Made by a program: the position numbers and the translations under genes. DNA of 64,000 bases from Chlamydia sp. 04-14 (GTDB lineage Bacteria > Chlamydiota > Chlamydiia > Chlamydiales > Chlamydiaceae), in NCBI RefSeq assembly GCF_036632095.1, contig NZ_JAPYKW010000002.1, positions 62,001 through 126,000 on the forward strand, in the 5' to 3' direction. The notes beneath the pieces are model-generated. The model saw only the letters and a list, made by a program, of their open reading frames with translations, was not told where the DNA came from and made no database searches. Every line of letters begins with the position of its first letter. Positions within the stretch are counted from its first letter, which is position 1. Shown piece by piece: positions 51,151 to 60,981 of this stretch.

Positions 51151-52675
51151 TGAAAATAAAGATGGCGGGAGAACATTGCCTCCATGCCCCCCCTGTGTGA
51201 TGGTAATCTTTGGTGCTACTGGAGATCTTACAGCACGGAAGTTGTTTCCAGCATTGTATCATCTGATCAAAGAAGGCAGACTATCTGAAAATTTTGTTTG
51301 CGTAGGTTTTGCTAGAAGAAAGAAGAGCCATGAACAATTTCGCGAAGAAATGAAGCAGGCAATACAAAATTTTTCACGTGCTCAAGAGCTTGATATTCGT
51401 ATTTGGGAAGAATTTGAATCTCGTATATTTTATCACGAATCAAACTTCTCTTCTTCAGAAGGCTATGCCTCATTGAAAGAGAGGCTCGAAGATATTGATA
51501 AGAAATACGGAACACAAGGGAACCGTCTATTTTATTTATCAACACCCCCAGATTATTTCCCCGAAATTATCGAAAACATTAACAAGCACAACCTTTTCTA
51601 TCATGATCAAGGAGAAGGGAAACCTTGGTCTCGAGTAATTATAGAAAAACCCTTTGGTGTTGACCTACAAAGCGCTAAAGAACTACAAAAATACATAGAC
51701 GATAATCTAGATGAAGATTCTGTCTATCGTATAGATCATTATCTAGGGAAGGAAACTGTACAAAATATCCTTACGATACGTTTTGCTAATACCCTATTTG
51801 AATCTTGTTGGAACTCCCAATACATTGATCATGTGCAAATTAGTGTTAGCGAATCCATAGGTATAGGTACCCGAGGCAATTTCTTTGAAAAATCAGGGAT
51901 GCTTCGTGATATGGTGCAAAACCATATGATGCAGCTGCTGTGTCTATTAACGATGGAACCCCCTTCGATATTCAATTCTGAAGAAATCAAAAAAGAAAAG
52001 ATTAATATTCTTAAGAAAATACGTCCTTTTTCTAAAGAAGATGTTGTCCGTGGGCAGTATGGTCCTGGAGAAGTACAAGGCGTGTCTGTTCTTGGCTATC
52101 GTGAAGAAGAAAATGTGGCTCCAGATTCTATGGTGGAGACCTATGTAGCGTTAAAGATGTTTATTGATAACCCACGTTGGCTAGGAGTCCCTTTTTATCT
52201 TCGAGCAGGAAAACGACTTTCTAAACGTTCTACAGATATTTCTATCATTTTTAAAAAGTCCTATTCTACTCTATTTGAGTCAGAGTCTTGTCCTGTATGT
52301 CCTGTGGAAAACGACCTTTTAATTATCCGTATACAACCAGACGAAGGCGTTGCACTGAAATTCAACTGTAAAGTTCCTGGAATGAATAATATCGTGCGTC
52401 CTGTGAAAATGGATTTTCGCTACGATACTTATTTTAAAACAACAGCACCAGAAGCTTATGAGAGGTTGCTTTGTGATTGCATACTAGGTGATAGGATTCT
52501 ATTTACCTGTAGCGATGAGGTTATGGACTCTTGGGAGCTCTTTACACCGATTTTAAAGCGGTGGGAGCAAGATTCTTCTGATGTGCATTTCCCTAATTAT
52601 GTTGCTGGATCTTCAGGCCCTAAGGAAGCGGAGGAATTACTACAAGCTGACGGAAGAAGTTGGCGTCCCTTGTAA
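51134..52675 (+). CDS. zwf: Glucose-6-phosphate 1-dehydrogenase
   Basis: First enzyme of the oxidative pentose phosphate pathway, producing NADPH and 6-phosphogluconolactone. The 513-aa protein has the dinucleotide-binding motif FGATGDLTARKL near residue 27, the conserved IIEKPFGVDL, and the active-site RIDHYLGKE with the catalytic His. Length is normal. The N terminus is slightly extended (MEMTSNENKDGG), and a start at the second Met would be equally possible. pgl follows after 23 bases. Confidence 0.96.
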   Translation: MEMTSNENKDGGRTLPPCPPCVMVIFGATGDLTARKLFPALYHLIKEGRLSENFVCVGFARRKKSHEQFREEMKQAIQNFSRAQELDIRIWEEFESRIFYHESNFSSSEGYASLKERLEDIDKKYGTQGNRLFYLSTPPDYFPEIIENINKHNLFYHDQGEGKPWSRVIIEKPFGVDLQSAKELQKYIDDNLDEDSVYRIDHYLGKETVQNILTIRFANTLFESCWNSQYIDHVQISVSESIGIGTRGNFFEKSGMLRDMVQNHMMQLLCLLTMEPPSIFNSEEIKKEKINILKKIRPFSKEDVVRGQYGPGEVQGVSVLGYREEENVAPDSMVETYVALKMFIDNPRWLGVPFYLRAGKRLSKRSTDISIIFKKSYSTLFESESCPVCPVENDLLIIRIQPDEGVALKFNCKVPGMNNIVRPVKMDFRYDTYFKTTAPEAYERLLCDCILGDRILFTCSDEVMDSWELFTPILKRWEQDSSDVHFPNYVAGSSGPKEAEELLQADGRSWRPL

Positions 52676-52698
52676 CTTAACTTTATTTTGAGACGATT

Positions 52699-53475
52699 AT
52701 GGCGACACTAGTTAACTTTAACGACACAAATAAACTCCTTCTCACAAAGAAGCCAGAGCTATTTATTGACCTGGCAAGTAAAGATTGGATAGCAAGTGCT
52801 AATAAATCAATCAAACAGCGAGGAGCTTTTTACGTCGCTCTTTCCGGAGGAAGGACTCCCCTAGAAATTTTTAAAGAGATCGTAAAAAATAAAGAGAAAA
52901 TCTCTGATCCTACAAAGATCTTTCTATTTTGGGGAGATGAAAGAAATGCCCCACACACATCTTATGAAAGCAACTACGGACAGGCTATGAGCATTCTTCG
53001 GGATTTGTATATTCCTGAGGAGCAGATTTTCCGTATGGAAACTGAAGATCCTAACGGGGCTAGAAAATACCAAGACCTCATAGAATCTGTAGTTCCTGAA
53101 GCAAGTTTTGATATGATTATGCTTGGGCTTGGTGAAGATGGCCACACTCTGTCATTGTTTCCAAATACAGAAGCTTTAAAAGAACAAGAGCTTTTAGTTG
53201 TGTTTAATAAAGTTCCCCAATTAGAAACTGAGAGAATGACTCTTACTCTACCTGTTGTGCACAAAGCAAAACATATAGTCGTTTATGTTCAAGGAGAGAG
53301 TAAAAAGACTATTATTAGTAGTATATTTTTCCCAAAAGACAAGCATCCACAGCCCTATCCTATAGAGCTTATTGGACAAGCAAAAACCCCTCTATTTTGG
53401 ATTCTTGCTGCAGATGCCTATAATTTGAAAGACTTTGACTCGATTTCTTCGCTTTATAAATTAGATGTTATCTAA
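52699..53475 (+). CDS. pgl: 6-Phosphogluconolactonase
   Basis: 258 aa, hydrolyses the lactone made by Zwf. Family motifs are the ALSGGRTPLEIFKEI phosphate loop, FWGDERNAPH and GLGEDGHTLSLFP. It is directly downstream of zwf and clearly co-transcribed, as in other chlamydiae (often annotated devB). It converges on the Inc-like gene at 53520 with 44 bases between. Confidence 0.95.
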   Translation: MATLVNFNDTNKLLLTKKPELFIDLASKDWIASANKSIKQRGAFYVALSGGRTPLEIFKEIVKNKEKISDPTKIFLFWGDERNAPHTSYESNYGQAMSILRDLYIPEEQIFRMETEDPNGARKYQDLIESVVPEASFDMIMLGLGEDGHTLSLFPNTEALKEQELLVVFNKVPQLETERMTLTLPVVHKAKHIVVYVQGESKKTIISSIFFPKDKHPQPYPIELIGQAKTPLFWILAADAYNLKDFDSISSLYKLDVI

Positions 53476-53519
53476 TTTACAAATTCGTATCTCCGATATA
53501 AAACAGAAAGGTGTCTTTC

Positions 53520-54659
53520 CTAATTCGATCCCGATCTCGTGGCTTCCGCATAACTTGGCGGGAATTCTGCATAAGGAGGAGGATTATCCGAATAAGGAGG
53601 AGGGGCGCTTGGTGACGGAGGTGAATAACCCCCGCCGGTACCGCGTGGGAATCGTCCCACATTTAGATACGCGCGTTCCATTTGATTAAATAGCCTCTGA
53701 GGATAGTTCACTACAACCTGTTGCGTAACTGTCTGACTGATCGTGTTTCTATCGTATTCATCAGGGTTATTAAGGATTTGATCTGCAACCATGGAGTAAA
53801 GAGTAGCACTGTTTAAATGTAGAACAGCAGCCTCTTGTTTTTTAGCCATATATACGGAAGCAATCATGAAGCTTATGAGCCCAATAAGTATTAGGCCTCC
53901 ACCTCCAGCACAACAACCAATAATAGCAGCAGAAATAGCAGCAGCCGCTAGAGGTCCAGAGAAGAAAATACCTAATATGGTTCCGGCAGCTAATGCTAAT
54001 AGCGCAATGGAGCAAATAATAGCACAAACTAGGAAGGCAATTTTAGAAGCTCTATAATTTTTGTAGGCGGAAATTAACTCTTTATTCGCCTCTACACTAA
54101 TTAAAGCAGCAGCTTTCGACCTAGCGCCCTCCTGATCATCAACACGGAAGCTTGCTAAAGTATGGATAATATCTTTCTTAGAATGTTGTAGTCTGGTGAT
54201 TTCTTTAGAAGCACTATGGATTTTCATAGAGCTTAAAATAGCAGACCCTAAGGAAGAACCAAAAATTCCTAAAATTAAAGTGGCAAGAATACCGAAAACA
54301 AAAGCTACAACAACAGAGTCACCACTGCCTCCCGATCCTCCATGGCATAAATTACATAAAGCATTTATCCAAAGAACTTGTTCAACACAATGGAACACAG
54401 CACTTGAGGTCGACATGATGGCGAACGCCGTGTCTAATTCAGGAGCCGTGCCTGTAGGCTGCAAAGCAGAGCTCGTTAACGCTAATCGATTTATCGATTG
54501 AGAAGTTGCGTGGGATCGATTGAGTAAAAAACGATTAGCGGGGGAATACGGAGATAAATTTGTAAAATCAAGAGACCCTTCACTCGTAAGATTTACAATC
54601 GCGCTGCGATTACCCTCGTTAGATGCTATGATCTTGTCATTTAAAAAAAGAGTCGTCAT
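53520..54659 (-). CDS. Inc-like membrane protein ending in three tandem PPxY motifs
   Basis: 379 aa, not recognised by name. Two hydrophobic hairpins are visible: about 116-142 (VVVAFVFGILATLILGIFGS) and about 212-268, the second split by a GGGG turn. A charged region follows and the tail carries PPPY (353-356), PPPY (360-363) and PPSY (367-370), spaced exactly seven residues apart. PPxY is the ligand of host WW domains, such as those of NEDD4-family ubiquitin ligases. If the protein is in the inclusion membrane, the tail would face the host cytosol. The central part shares layout with the gene at 55236, a likely paralogue. Confidence 0.72.
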   Translation of the reverse strand: MTTLFLNDKIIASNEGNRSAIVNLTSEGSLDFTNLSPYSPANRFLLNRSHATSQSINRLALTSSALQPTGTAPELDTAFAIMSTSSAVFHCVEQVLWINALCNLCHGGSGGSGDSVVVAFVFGILATLILGIFGSSLGSAILSSMKIHSASKEITRLQHSKKDIIHTLASFRVDDQEGARSKAAALISVEANKELISAYKNYRASKIAFLVCAIICSIALLALAAGTILGIFFSGPLAAAAISAAIIGCCAGGGGLILIGLISFMIASVYMAKKQEAAVLHLNSATLYSMVADQILNNPDEYDRNTISQTVTQQVVVNYPQRLFNQMERAYLNVGRFPRGTGGGYSPPSPSAPPPYSDNPPPYAEFPPSYAEATRSGSN

Positions 54660-54786
54660 ATCTATGATTCTTATATAAATTAAATAATCAGGGTAAAATT
54701 ATAAACTATTTCTAGTTTTATCTCACGATTATAATTTCTTTAATTGTAAACGAGCTCTTGCATTTTTTATCTTTTTTAAGAATTCT

Positions 54787-55209
54787 TTACCATTTAATCA
54801 GGTTGCCTAAGTACGCTGGCGCACTTTCCATAAAATAAACGGCTGAATCTAAAGATCCTATGCTTGCGCACCCATTTTGATCGGCTTTATAGACGAGTAT
54901 CAATCCCTGAAGAATAGAACCTATTAAAGGTAAAAGTATTAGGTGCTCGGTGATCATTTCTGTTCTCAATCCAGCAAAAGCTTCTGTTAAAGATACCTCT
55001 TCGTCCCCCCTACATGGAGCGGTAATGAGTTGGAATAGGAATTTTAATGTTTTAGCAACTACTTTTATAAGCAAAATAGCCCACGCTAAAATGCTCACAA
55101 TCACAGAAACTACAGGAAATGTAATGAGATCAAAAGCTACGCAAGAAGCTTTTTGCGAAGTTGAGTAATCGCTAATATCCTCATTACCGAAAGTTAAATA
55201 ACACGCCAT
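54787..55209 (-). CDS. Small hydrophobic Inc-like protein
   Basis: 140 aa from the ATG at 55209, chosen because an AGGGGG ribosome-binding site lies five bases upstream; a GTG at 55215 overlaps that site. Two hydrophobic stretches occur at about 28-65 (FPVVSVIVSILAWAILLIKV) and 90-105. Function unknown. It sits between two PPxY proteins on the same strand and may be co-expressed with them. Confidence 0.6.
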   Translation of the reverse strand: MACYLTFGNEDISDYSTSQKASCVAFDLITFPVVSVIVSILAWAILLIKVVAKTLKFLFQLITAPCRGDEEVSLTEAFAGLRTEMITEHLILLPLIGSILQGLILVYKADQNGCASIGSLDSAVYFMESAPAYLGNLIKW

Positions 55210-55235
55210 GGTCACCCCCTAAAACTTAATGAATA

Positions 55236-56399
55236 TTAATTTCTATTACTTTGATTTCTTATTCTATCTTCTTCCATAACCTCTTCATAAGTTGGTGGAA
55301 ATTCTATATAAGGAGGAGGAATAAGAGGAGGTGGGGGCATCGAACTCTCATCATGAGAAGCGGAGGTTGGAGTAGACGTAAGGATTTCTCGTAGTCTAGT
55401 TCTCTGTATATGTTGCATTTCTTCTGTATTACGCCTTCTCATAGATTCTTCAGAAGGAGTGAAAAGAGGAAAGACTTCAGGATCTAAAAGATCGCTATAG
55501 GGACTCAAACAGTTTCTAGCTACTATAGAAGCAAGGTTATCAGGATCTTGATCAGATACACGAATTCGTTCGCTAATTTGCAAACAAAGTAGCGAACGAT
55601 GAATAGAGTCAACTGCAGATTGTCGGCAATTATGGCTGCAATGAGTTTGTGGGATAGAAAGTATCCCTAAAAGAAGAAAGGCAAGGCCTCCCCCACCTAA
55701 TATCCATGCTGCCGGAGACATAAGAAATACGTTTGCAAAAATACCACCAGCGTTAAACGCAAATATACATCCCAAAATGAACGCTATGATGGCTAGTACT
55801 GAAAGTACCGCTGTAGCGAGGGAAAATATTTTCCAAGCAAGTAAAGATAATGCAGATTTTCTAGCATGATTTAAAGCTGCTGCCGAAGCTAGATAACCGC
55901 CTCGTTTGAATGAAGATATGTTATAGTCCTTACTAAGGAGTCTTATGATTTTTCTCTCATTGTGATAGAAAAGAATACTCTTTTGTATAAGGAAACAGAT
56001 ACTAACGACGTTCTTTATCACGTTGCCGAGCGTATTTTGATAGATAGCATTAATTACGGTATAAAGTTCATGAATAAGCAAAAGAAAAAGATTAGAACTT
56101 TCCGATAGGTTAAAACAAAAACTCCCCGGTGGAGAAGGAAATATCGAACATTCAAAGCCGAGTTTCACGGCGGGAGTCGTTCCTTGTTGAAATCTAGGGG
56201 CCGTTTCTAAAGTAAAAATCTTATTTATGATCGCTAGATTGTTGATATCATGATTACCTACCGACTGAGCATTGATCAGTTTAGCTAAAGGACCGTTTTC
56301 ACATTTTATAATTTCATAAATAAGGCTCTTTTTTGTGATGGAATCTAGAAAACCTAAAACCATGCTGTTAGGATTAAGATTATCTACAGAACTTATCAT
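55236..56399 (-). CDS. Inc-like membrane protein ending in two tandem PPxY motifs
   Basis: 387 aa from the ATG at 56399; an in-frame TTG at 56435 would add 12 residues, and neither has a clear ribosome-binding site. A region of about 195-260 holds a hydrophobic hairpin (LATAVLSVLAIIAFILGCIF, then a GGGGLAFLLLGIL segment), laid out like the gene at 53520. The C terminus reads PPPYIEFPPTYEE, two PPxY motifs seven residues apart, against PPPYAEFPPSYAE in the paralogue. Predicted to be exported and host-facing; this is inferred from topology and motif only. Confidence 0.68.
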   Translation of the reverse strand: MISSVDNLNPNSMVLGFLDSITKKSLIYEIIKCENGPLAKLINAQSVGNHDINNLAIINKIFTLETAPRFQQGTTPAVKLGFECSIFPSPPGSFCFNLSESSNLFLLLIHELYTVINAIYQNTLGNVIKNVVSICFLIQKSILFYHNERKIIRLLSKDYNISSFKRGGYLASAAALNHARKSALSLLAWKIFSLATAVLSVLAIIAFILGCIFAFNAGGIFANVFLMSPAAWILGGGGLAFLLLGILSIPQTHCSHNCRQSAVDSIHRSLLCLQISERIRVSDQDPDNLASIVARNCLSPYSDLLDPEVFPLFTPSEESMRRRNTEEMQHIQRTRLREILTSTPTSASHDESSMPPPPLIPPPYIEFPPTYEEVMEEDRIRNQSNRN

Positions 56400-56692
56400 T
56401 AGATTGGCTGTTTTAATAATAAAATAGGAAATCAACGAGGAATTATATTTCGGATATCTCTTTATTTCAAATCCTTTTAAAAATCGAGCCTAAGGTGTTT
56501 ATTTATATTTATTAACAGATATTTTATAGCTTATTGATTGCCAAATAGAGGTTGGTTTTCCTATTCTATATTCTGTATTTTTGATTTCTAAAAATTTTAT
56601 TATAGGGTGTTTCTTTGATGCCCATTTACAATATTAATGATAAAATCCTACCCTTATGTAGGCGCCTTATAGGCAAAGATTCGGTAGCGGTT

Positions 56693-57334
56693 ATGTTAAA
56701 GAACATTTTTTATATTATTATGGGACCTCCAGGATCAGGCAAGGGCACACAATCACAACGTCTTGCTAATCAACTCGGACTCCCTCACATCAGTTCAGGA
56801 GATCTTTTTCGATCTGCTATAAAATCAGCGACTCCATTAGGAATCAAGGCCTCAGAATATATAGACAAAGGGTTTCTTGTTCCGGATGATCTGGTTTGGG
56901 AGATTGTGGAAGAGACTTTAGTCAAACCAGAGTGTGAGTCTGGATGTATTATCGATGGATTTCCAAGAACTTTAGATCAAGCAATTCTTCTTAACGACTT
57001 TTTGGTCAAGTCTAATGCAGATTATCTTGTGATACAGTTGGATGTTTCTGATGAGGAGATTATTCGCAGGATTCATTCTCGATTTATTTGCCCCTCATGC
57101 AATTATGTGTATAACCAAAGCCAAGGTCTTAGTGAATGCCCAACATGTCACGTTAATTTAGTTCGTCGTTCTGACGACACTTTAGAGGTTATTCATAAGA
57201 GATTAGAAAGTTATGAAAAATCTACAGCCCCTGTAATTAACTATTATGAAGATCTAGGAAAATTAACGCATATTCCTTCTGAAGTATCTCCTGATGAAGT
57301 TTTCCAAAGTATCCTATCTTGCATAAAAGTTTAG
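56693..57334 (+). CDS. adk: Adenylate kinase
   Basis: Interconverts ATP, ADP and AMP. Family motifs are the P-loop GPPGSGKGT, SSGDLFR, DGFPRTLDQA and a lid with two CxxC pairs (CPSC and CPTC), suggesting a zinc lid. From the ATG at 56693 the protein is 213 aa, the usual length; an upstream ATG at 56618 with an AGGG ten bases before it would add 25 residues, with no counterpart known in the family. The start is therefore not certain. Confidence 0.93.
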   Translation: MLKNIFYIIMGPPGSGKGTQSQRLANQLGLPHISSGDLFRSAIKSATPLGIKASEYIDKGFLVPDDLVWEIVEETLVKPECESGCIIDGFPRTLDQAILLNDFLVKSNADYLVIQLDVSDEEIIRRIHSRFICPSCNYVYNQSQGLSECPTCHVNLVRRSDDTLEVIHKRLESYEKSTAPVINYYEDLGKLTHIPSEVSPDEVFQSILSCIKV

Positions 57335-57367
57335 GCCTGCAAGTAAATTTTACTACAGAGAAGAAAG

Positions 57368-58219
57368 ATGAAACACTATCAACTTTATGCATCTGTTTCA
57401 GACCTTTTCTCTACAAATGGTGATTTAGAGACGCAATTACTTTTTGGAGAGCGTTTACTTTTTAATAAGAACACATACTACGCTTATTCTCAGCTGATCC
57501 GCGATCACGATATTTGGCGCCCCTATCCAGTTAAAGAGGTGTCTTCAAAAACTTCATTTTCGTTTTTATCTCAACACATTCTACCTAATGCAGTTATTAA
57601 ATCTTTTAATGCCTTTTTAGAGCCGTGGCATATACCCCTACCCTATGGTTCTCCACTATCAATTGATTCTCGGGGTAAAGTAAACCTTCCTAAAGAAATT
57701 AAAAATGGAATGAGATGTCCTTTTGATAAGGAAGTTCCTTTTTGTAATATCAATCACGTACGTTTTTATGACGCGCCAGTATCTATGGATCTTTTACTTA
57801 AAGAATCTGAGAATTTCTTAGATCTTCCCTATGTATGGGGAGGTCGTTGTGTTCATCACTCTCTCATAAATTATGGATTAGATTGTTCAGGATTTGTGAA
57901 TATTCTATTTCAAGCGAATGGATTAAGTATTCCTAGGAATGCTAGAGACCAATACAAAGATTGTCACCTGGTTGAGTCTTTTAAAGATCTTCCTCTCGGG
58001 GGCTTTGTTTTTCTTCAAAATGATCAAGACACACAAATTTCTCACGTAATGTTAAAAAAAAGTCCGACATGTTTAATTCATGCAACTCAGACTCTTGGTA
58101 AAATCGTGTATTCCTCTTTAGGAGTAGATATAGAATTCAGGAAAGATAGATTTCAGACTCTGAATTACCAAGGACAGGTGTTTTTCGGGATACCTAAAAA
58201 AAGAAAAATATTCTTCTAG
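57368..58219 (+). CDS. NlpC/P60 peptidoglycan endopeptidase
   Basis: 283 aa. An SH3-like N-terminal domain (about 1-110) is followed by the NlpC/P60 catalytic domain: catalytic Cys in GLDCSGFVNILF and the His in QISHVML, with a third polar residue in IHATQT. No signal peptide is evident. The order adk, NlpC/P60, rpsI, rplM is conserved in chlamydiae. The C. trachomatis homologue has been reported to degrade peptidoglycan peptides, cleaving between gamma-D-Glu and meso-DAP, helping division and limiting host sensing. Confidence 0.9.
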   Translation: MKHYQLYASVSDLFSTNGDLETQLLFGERLLFNKNTYYAYSQLIRDHDIWRPYPVKEVSSKTSFSFLSQHILPNAVIKSFNAFLEPWHIPLPYGSPLSIDSRGKVNLPKEIKNGMRCPFDKEVPFCNINHVRFYDAPVSMDLLLKESENFLDLPYVWGGRCVHHSLINYGLDCSGFVNILFQANGLSIPRNARDQYKDCHLVESFKDLPLGGFVFLQNDQDTQISHVMLKKSPTCLIHATQTLGKIVYSSLGVDIEFRKDRFQTLNYQGQVFFGIPKKRKIFF

Positions 58220-58272
58220 ATAAGGTATAAATTAAAGAACTTTCAAAATCGTTGTAGGATTCTGAAAATAGA

Positions 58273-58314
58273 AAAGCAAGCGAATTGTAATGAGAAAATA
58301 TCTTCGCTTGCTTC
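58273..58314. terminator. Terminator between the NlpC/P60 gene and rpsI
   Basis: AAGCAAGCGAA (58274-58284) pairs with TTCGCTTGCTT (58303-58313) over an 18-base loop. On the minus strand the stem is followed by TTTTC, so it mainly ends the rplM-rpsI transcript. Confidence 0.7.
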
Positions 58315-58331
58315 TGATAAAAGAACGGATT

Positions 58332-58736
58332 TTATCGCTTAGAGAATTGGAAGCTCTTACGCGCTTTCTTATGTCCGTATTTCTTACGTTCTTTCTTTCT
58401 AGGATCTCTAGTAAGAAAACCGTGACTTTTTAATTCTTGTTTTGAATCAACGTTCTTTTTTAATAAAGCTCTTGCTAACCCTAAGCGAGTTGCAATTACT
58501 TGTCCTTGAATTCCGCCACCGTTTATACGGATAACCAGATCAAATTCATTAATGTTTCCAAGAACTTTCATTAACGGGGAAAGAATGGTAACTCTTTGAA
58601 TTTCCAAAGGAAAATATTCATCGAAGGCTTTTCCATTTACATCAATTTTACCAGTTCCTGGACGAAGGCGAACGCTAGATACCGCTTGTTTTCTTCTTCC
58701 AGTAGCTACTGATTCTTCTATTGTACTTTTTACCAC
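58332..58736 (-). CDS. rpsI: 30S ribosomal protein S9
   Basis: 134 aa. Typical S9 features are [19 protein letters not shown] near the start, the [19 protein letters not shown] stretch, and the basic tail [14 protein letters not shown] that reaches the P-site tRNA. It lies 13 bases after rplM and forms the usual two-gene operon. Confidence 0.98.
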   Translation of the reverse strand: MVKSTIEESVATGRRKQAVSSVRLRPGTGKIDVNGKAFDEYFPLEIQRVTILSPLMKVLGNINEFDLVIRINGGGIQGQVIATRLGLARALLKKNVDSKQELKSHGFLTRDPRKKERKKYGHKKARKSFQFSKR

Positions 58737-58749
58737 AACTTACCCCAAA

Positions 58750-59202
58750 TTAAACATCTAATAAAATCGGCTTCTGAGCTTCAAATGTCTTGTAGGAATC
58801 TCCTTTTAATATTCTTAGAGATTTCAACTGACGTTTACCCAAGCGAGTTTTGGGCATCATGCCTTTAATTGCGTGCTCGATAATATAAGATGGTTTTTTA
58901 GCTAACATATTTTCGAAAGGAACTTCACGCATTCCTGAAATATATCCCGTATAGTATCGATATATTTTTTGACCTTTCTTAGCGCCTGTCAAGTGTACTT
59001 TTTCAGCATTGATAACAATAACACCATCGCCCATAGCTATGTGAGGCGTATAAGTCACTTTATGCTTGCCTCGCAAGATTTTTGCCACCTCTGAGGAAAG
59101 CCTTCCCAAGGTTTTGCCTGTGGCATCGATAACATACCAAGACTTATTCTGAGCATCAGATGCTTTAGCAATGGTTGTTTTCGTGTCTTTTCTTTTTTCC
59201 AT
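58750..59202 (-). CDS. rplM: 50S ribosomal protein L13
   Basis: 150 aa, normal length. L13 motifs include [19 protein letters not shown] near the N terminus, [18 protein letters not shown] and a [17 protein letters not shown] segment. Promoter-proximal gene of the rplM-rpsI operon, with a near-consensus sigma-66 promoter just upstream. Confidence 0.98.
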   Translation of the reverse strand: MEKRKDTKTTIAKASDAQNKSWYVIDATGKTLGRLSSEVAKILRGKHKVTYTPHIAMGDGVIVINAEKVHLTGAKKGQKIYRYYTGYISGMREVPFENMLAKKPSYIIEHAIKGMMPKTRLGKRQLKSLRILKGDSYKTFEAQKPILLDV

Positions 59203-59707
59203 AGTAATATAACCGCCTTATCAGAAGGGGGAATTATAAATTTGTGCAATTTTTTTTCCAAATAAAAAGCAACAAAAGCAATTTTGAGACGCATTTCCAA
59301 AAGATAATTAATATAAGTTGATCATTTTTTGAAAGGCAAATCAAATCCACTTTATCGTGCTTATAGAACTGTAAGGAGGCATTCCCCTTGCATTCACTAG
59401 GTTATTAAATGCTATTTACTCTAAATAAGGTAGCTTTATTTTTTTATTTTACAGAACAAGACAACGACTATTCTTTTCGTCTTTTTTAAGAATCTTATTT
59501 ACAGAGTCATAACAAGCAAAACATAGCATCATTACAATAAAGTTTTTAGTAGAACTATTTGATTGTTATAATACCTGATAGAAAACACACTTCGATTTCC
59601 ATCCGTGTGCTTACAGACATCTAGTTATAGGATTTTTTCAATCCTAATCCATATAAGCTCAATCATAATTTTAATTATCAGAATCTGCGTGTCCTAGGGT
59701 GTTTATT
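59203..59707. other. Gene-free stretch between rplM and the DUF1389-like gene
   Basis: Contains the rplM promoter, an AT-rich centre, a TATAAT at about 59566-59571 that might serve the gene at 59708 (no good -35 box), and a leader hairpin TAGGATT/AATCCTA at 59628-59646 with a TTTTC loop. No coding potential or tRNA seen. Confidence 0.45.
59233..59261 (-). promoter_or_regulatory. Sigma-66 promoter of rplM-rpsI
   Basis: On the minus strand TTGGAA (59256-59261), a 17-base A-rich spacer, TATAAT (59233-59238), about 30 bases before the rplM ATG. Confidence 0.75.
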
Positions 59708-60979
59708 ATGTCAGGAATTATTTTACATTCCCTTTTTAAAAATGATTGCCGATGTCATGCTTCTTATTCGTTTGATAAGCGAATTCAAGATCGTTTGACG
59801 ATAGCCATTATTATGGCTGTTATTTCTTCCCTTAGCTTGATTTTAGCGATTATTCCAGCAATTATTATGGCTACTCCTATAGGGTTTGTCTGGGCTGGAA
59901 TTTTTGGCGGTTTAGCTCTCGCGTTATTTATTTTCGCAATGCTAACAAATTATTTAAGAAAGAATATGCCTGAAGGGCTTAAGGAAGTCTTTAAGGAAAA
60001 CTATCCTCATACTTTTTCTGATTTTATTCAGAAAAAGCAACTCACCATTCAGGAAATACGTTTATTACTCGACGGCTTAGAGGAAGCTGGTGAAGATCGA
60101 GATATTTCTTTCCACAAATATGTAGGAGCTTTCCCTGAAAAATTAAGAACAGCTTTAAATAAATATGGAATTTCTAAATTTACAGACGGTCTTGAACAAA
60201 CTAGGCTTCTTTCTTTAGATGCTGTGTTAACTAGAAACTGTCCTATATATTGGTTAAAGAAGTTTGTAGAAATATCTCCAAAACTCCCTAGAGAGCTTGC
60301 TAACCCATCTCGTGAAGAAATAGCGTCTTATTGGTTAGGAAAAGCTGGAGGTTGTAGGAATACAGAAACTATTTTTTTAAAAAATACTCATCTTATTGCT
60401 CAAAAGATATCCAAAGAAGATTTTGATACATGTTCTTTGTATGTTCGTAATGAAGACTGGGAAAATGAAGAATTAGAAGCAATAAAACATAGAGTATCAG
60501 AGACATGTTTAGAGTTGGGAAGAGAGGAAAATGAAGATTCAGGTATTGATGTTACAAGATTTTTTAAAGGAATTCAAAATTCTCTTTTGGAATTATGTAC
60601 ACACGGTGTTTCTTGGGAACAGCTATGTTTAATTAAATCATTAGATTTTGAAAACTGGGATTTCCTGTGTGCTATTGACGGCAATAAACAAGGAGTGCGA
60701 AAATTTGCTGTTCCTTGTCTTAGAGAGGTTTCAGATGAAAAGCATCATCTATATGAACCTTTGATTTCTCTTTTAACTTGGAAAGATTTTGATAATTTAG
60801 GGTTGAAAAAGGAATCTATTTTTATGGGAGAAATAAGGAATCCTGAAAATAGACTTCTTAAATATTTTAACAGACAATCGCGTTATCACACATCTATAGA
60901 TCCATTAAACGAAGAGATTATTTTAGATCGTCTTCCTAGATATACTTTAGATTTTTCTACAGGAGCAAAAAGAGAATGA
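59708..60979 (+). CDS. DUF1389-like chlamydial membrane protein
   Basis: 423 aa from the ATG at 59708, which has an AGGG ribosome-binding site eight bases upstream; an in-frame GTG at 59699 overlaps that site. Two hydrophobic segments at about 30-85 form an Inc-like hairpin. The soluble part begins with a YPHTFSDFIQKKQLTIQEIR segment, a pattern I associate with the Chlamydia-specific DUF1389 family. Function unknown. It ends only two bases from the convergent lolD stop, so no separate terminator fits between them. Confidence 0.72.
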   Translation: MSGIILHSLFKNDCRCHASYSFDKRIQDRLTIAIIMAVISSLSLILAIIPAIIMATPIGFVWAGIFGGLALALFIFAMLTNYLRKNMPEGLKEVFKENYPHTFSDFIQKKQLTIQEIRLLLDGLEEAGEDRDISFHKYVGAFPEKLRTALNKYGISKFTDGLEQTRLLSLDAVLTRNCPIYWLKKFVEISPKLPRELANPSREEIASYWLGKAGGCRNTETIFLKNTHLIAQKISKEDFDTCSLYVRNEDWENEELEAIKHRVSETCLELGREENEDSGIDVTRFFKGIQNSLLELCTHGVSWEQLCLIKSLDFENWDFLCAIDGNKQGVRKFAVPCLREVSDEKHHLYEPLISLLTWKDFDNLGLKKESIFMGEIRNPENRLLKYFNRQSRYHTSIDPLNEEIILDRLPRYTLDFSTGAKRE

Positions 60980-60981
60980 TA

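Noticed and set aside
51187..51193. Run of seven C in the zwf N-terminal region
   Set aside because: Short, in frame, within a normal-length conserved enzyme; no sign of phase variation.
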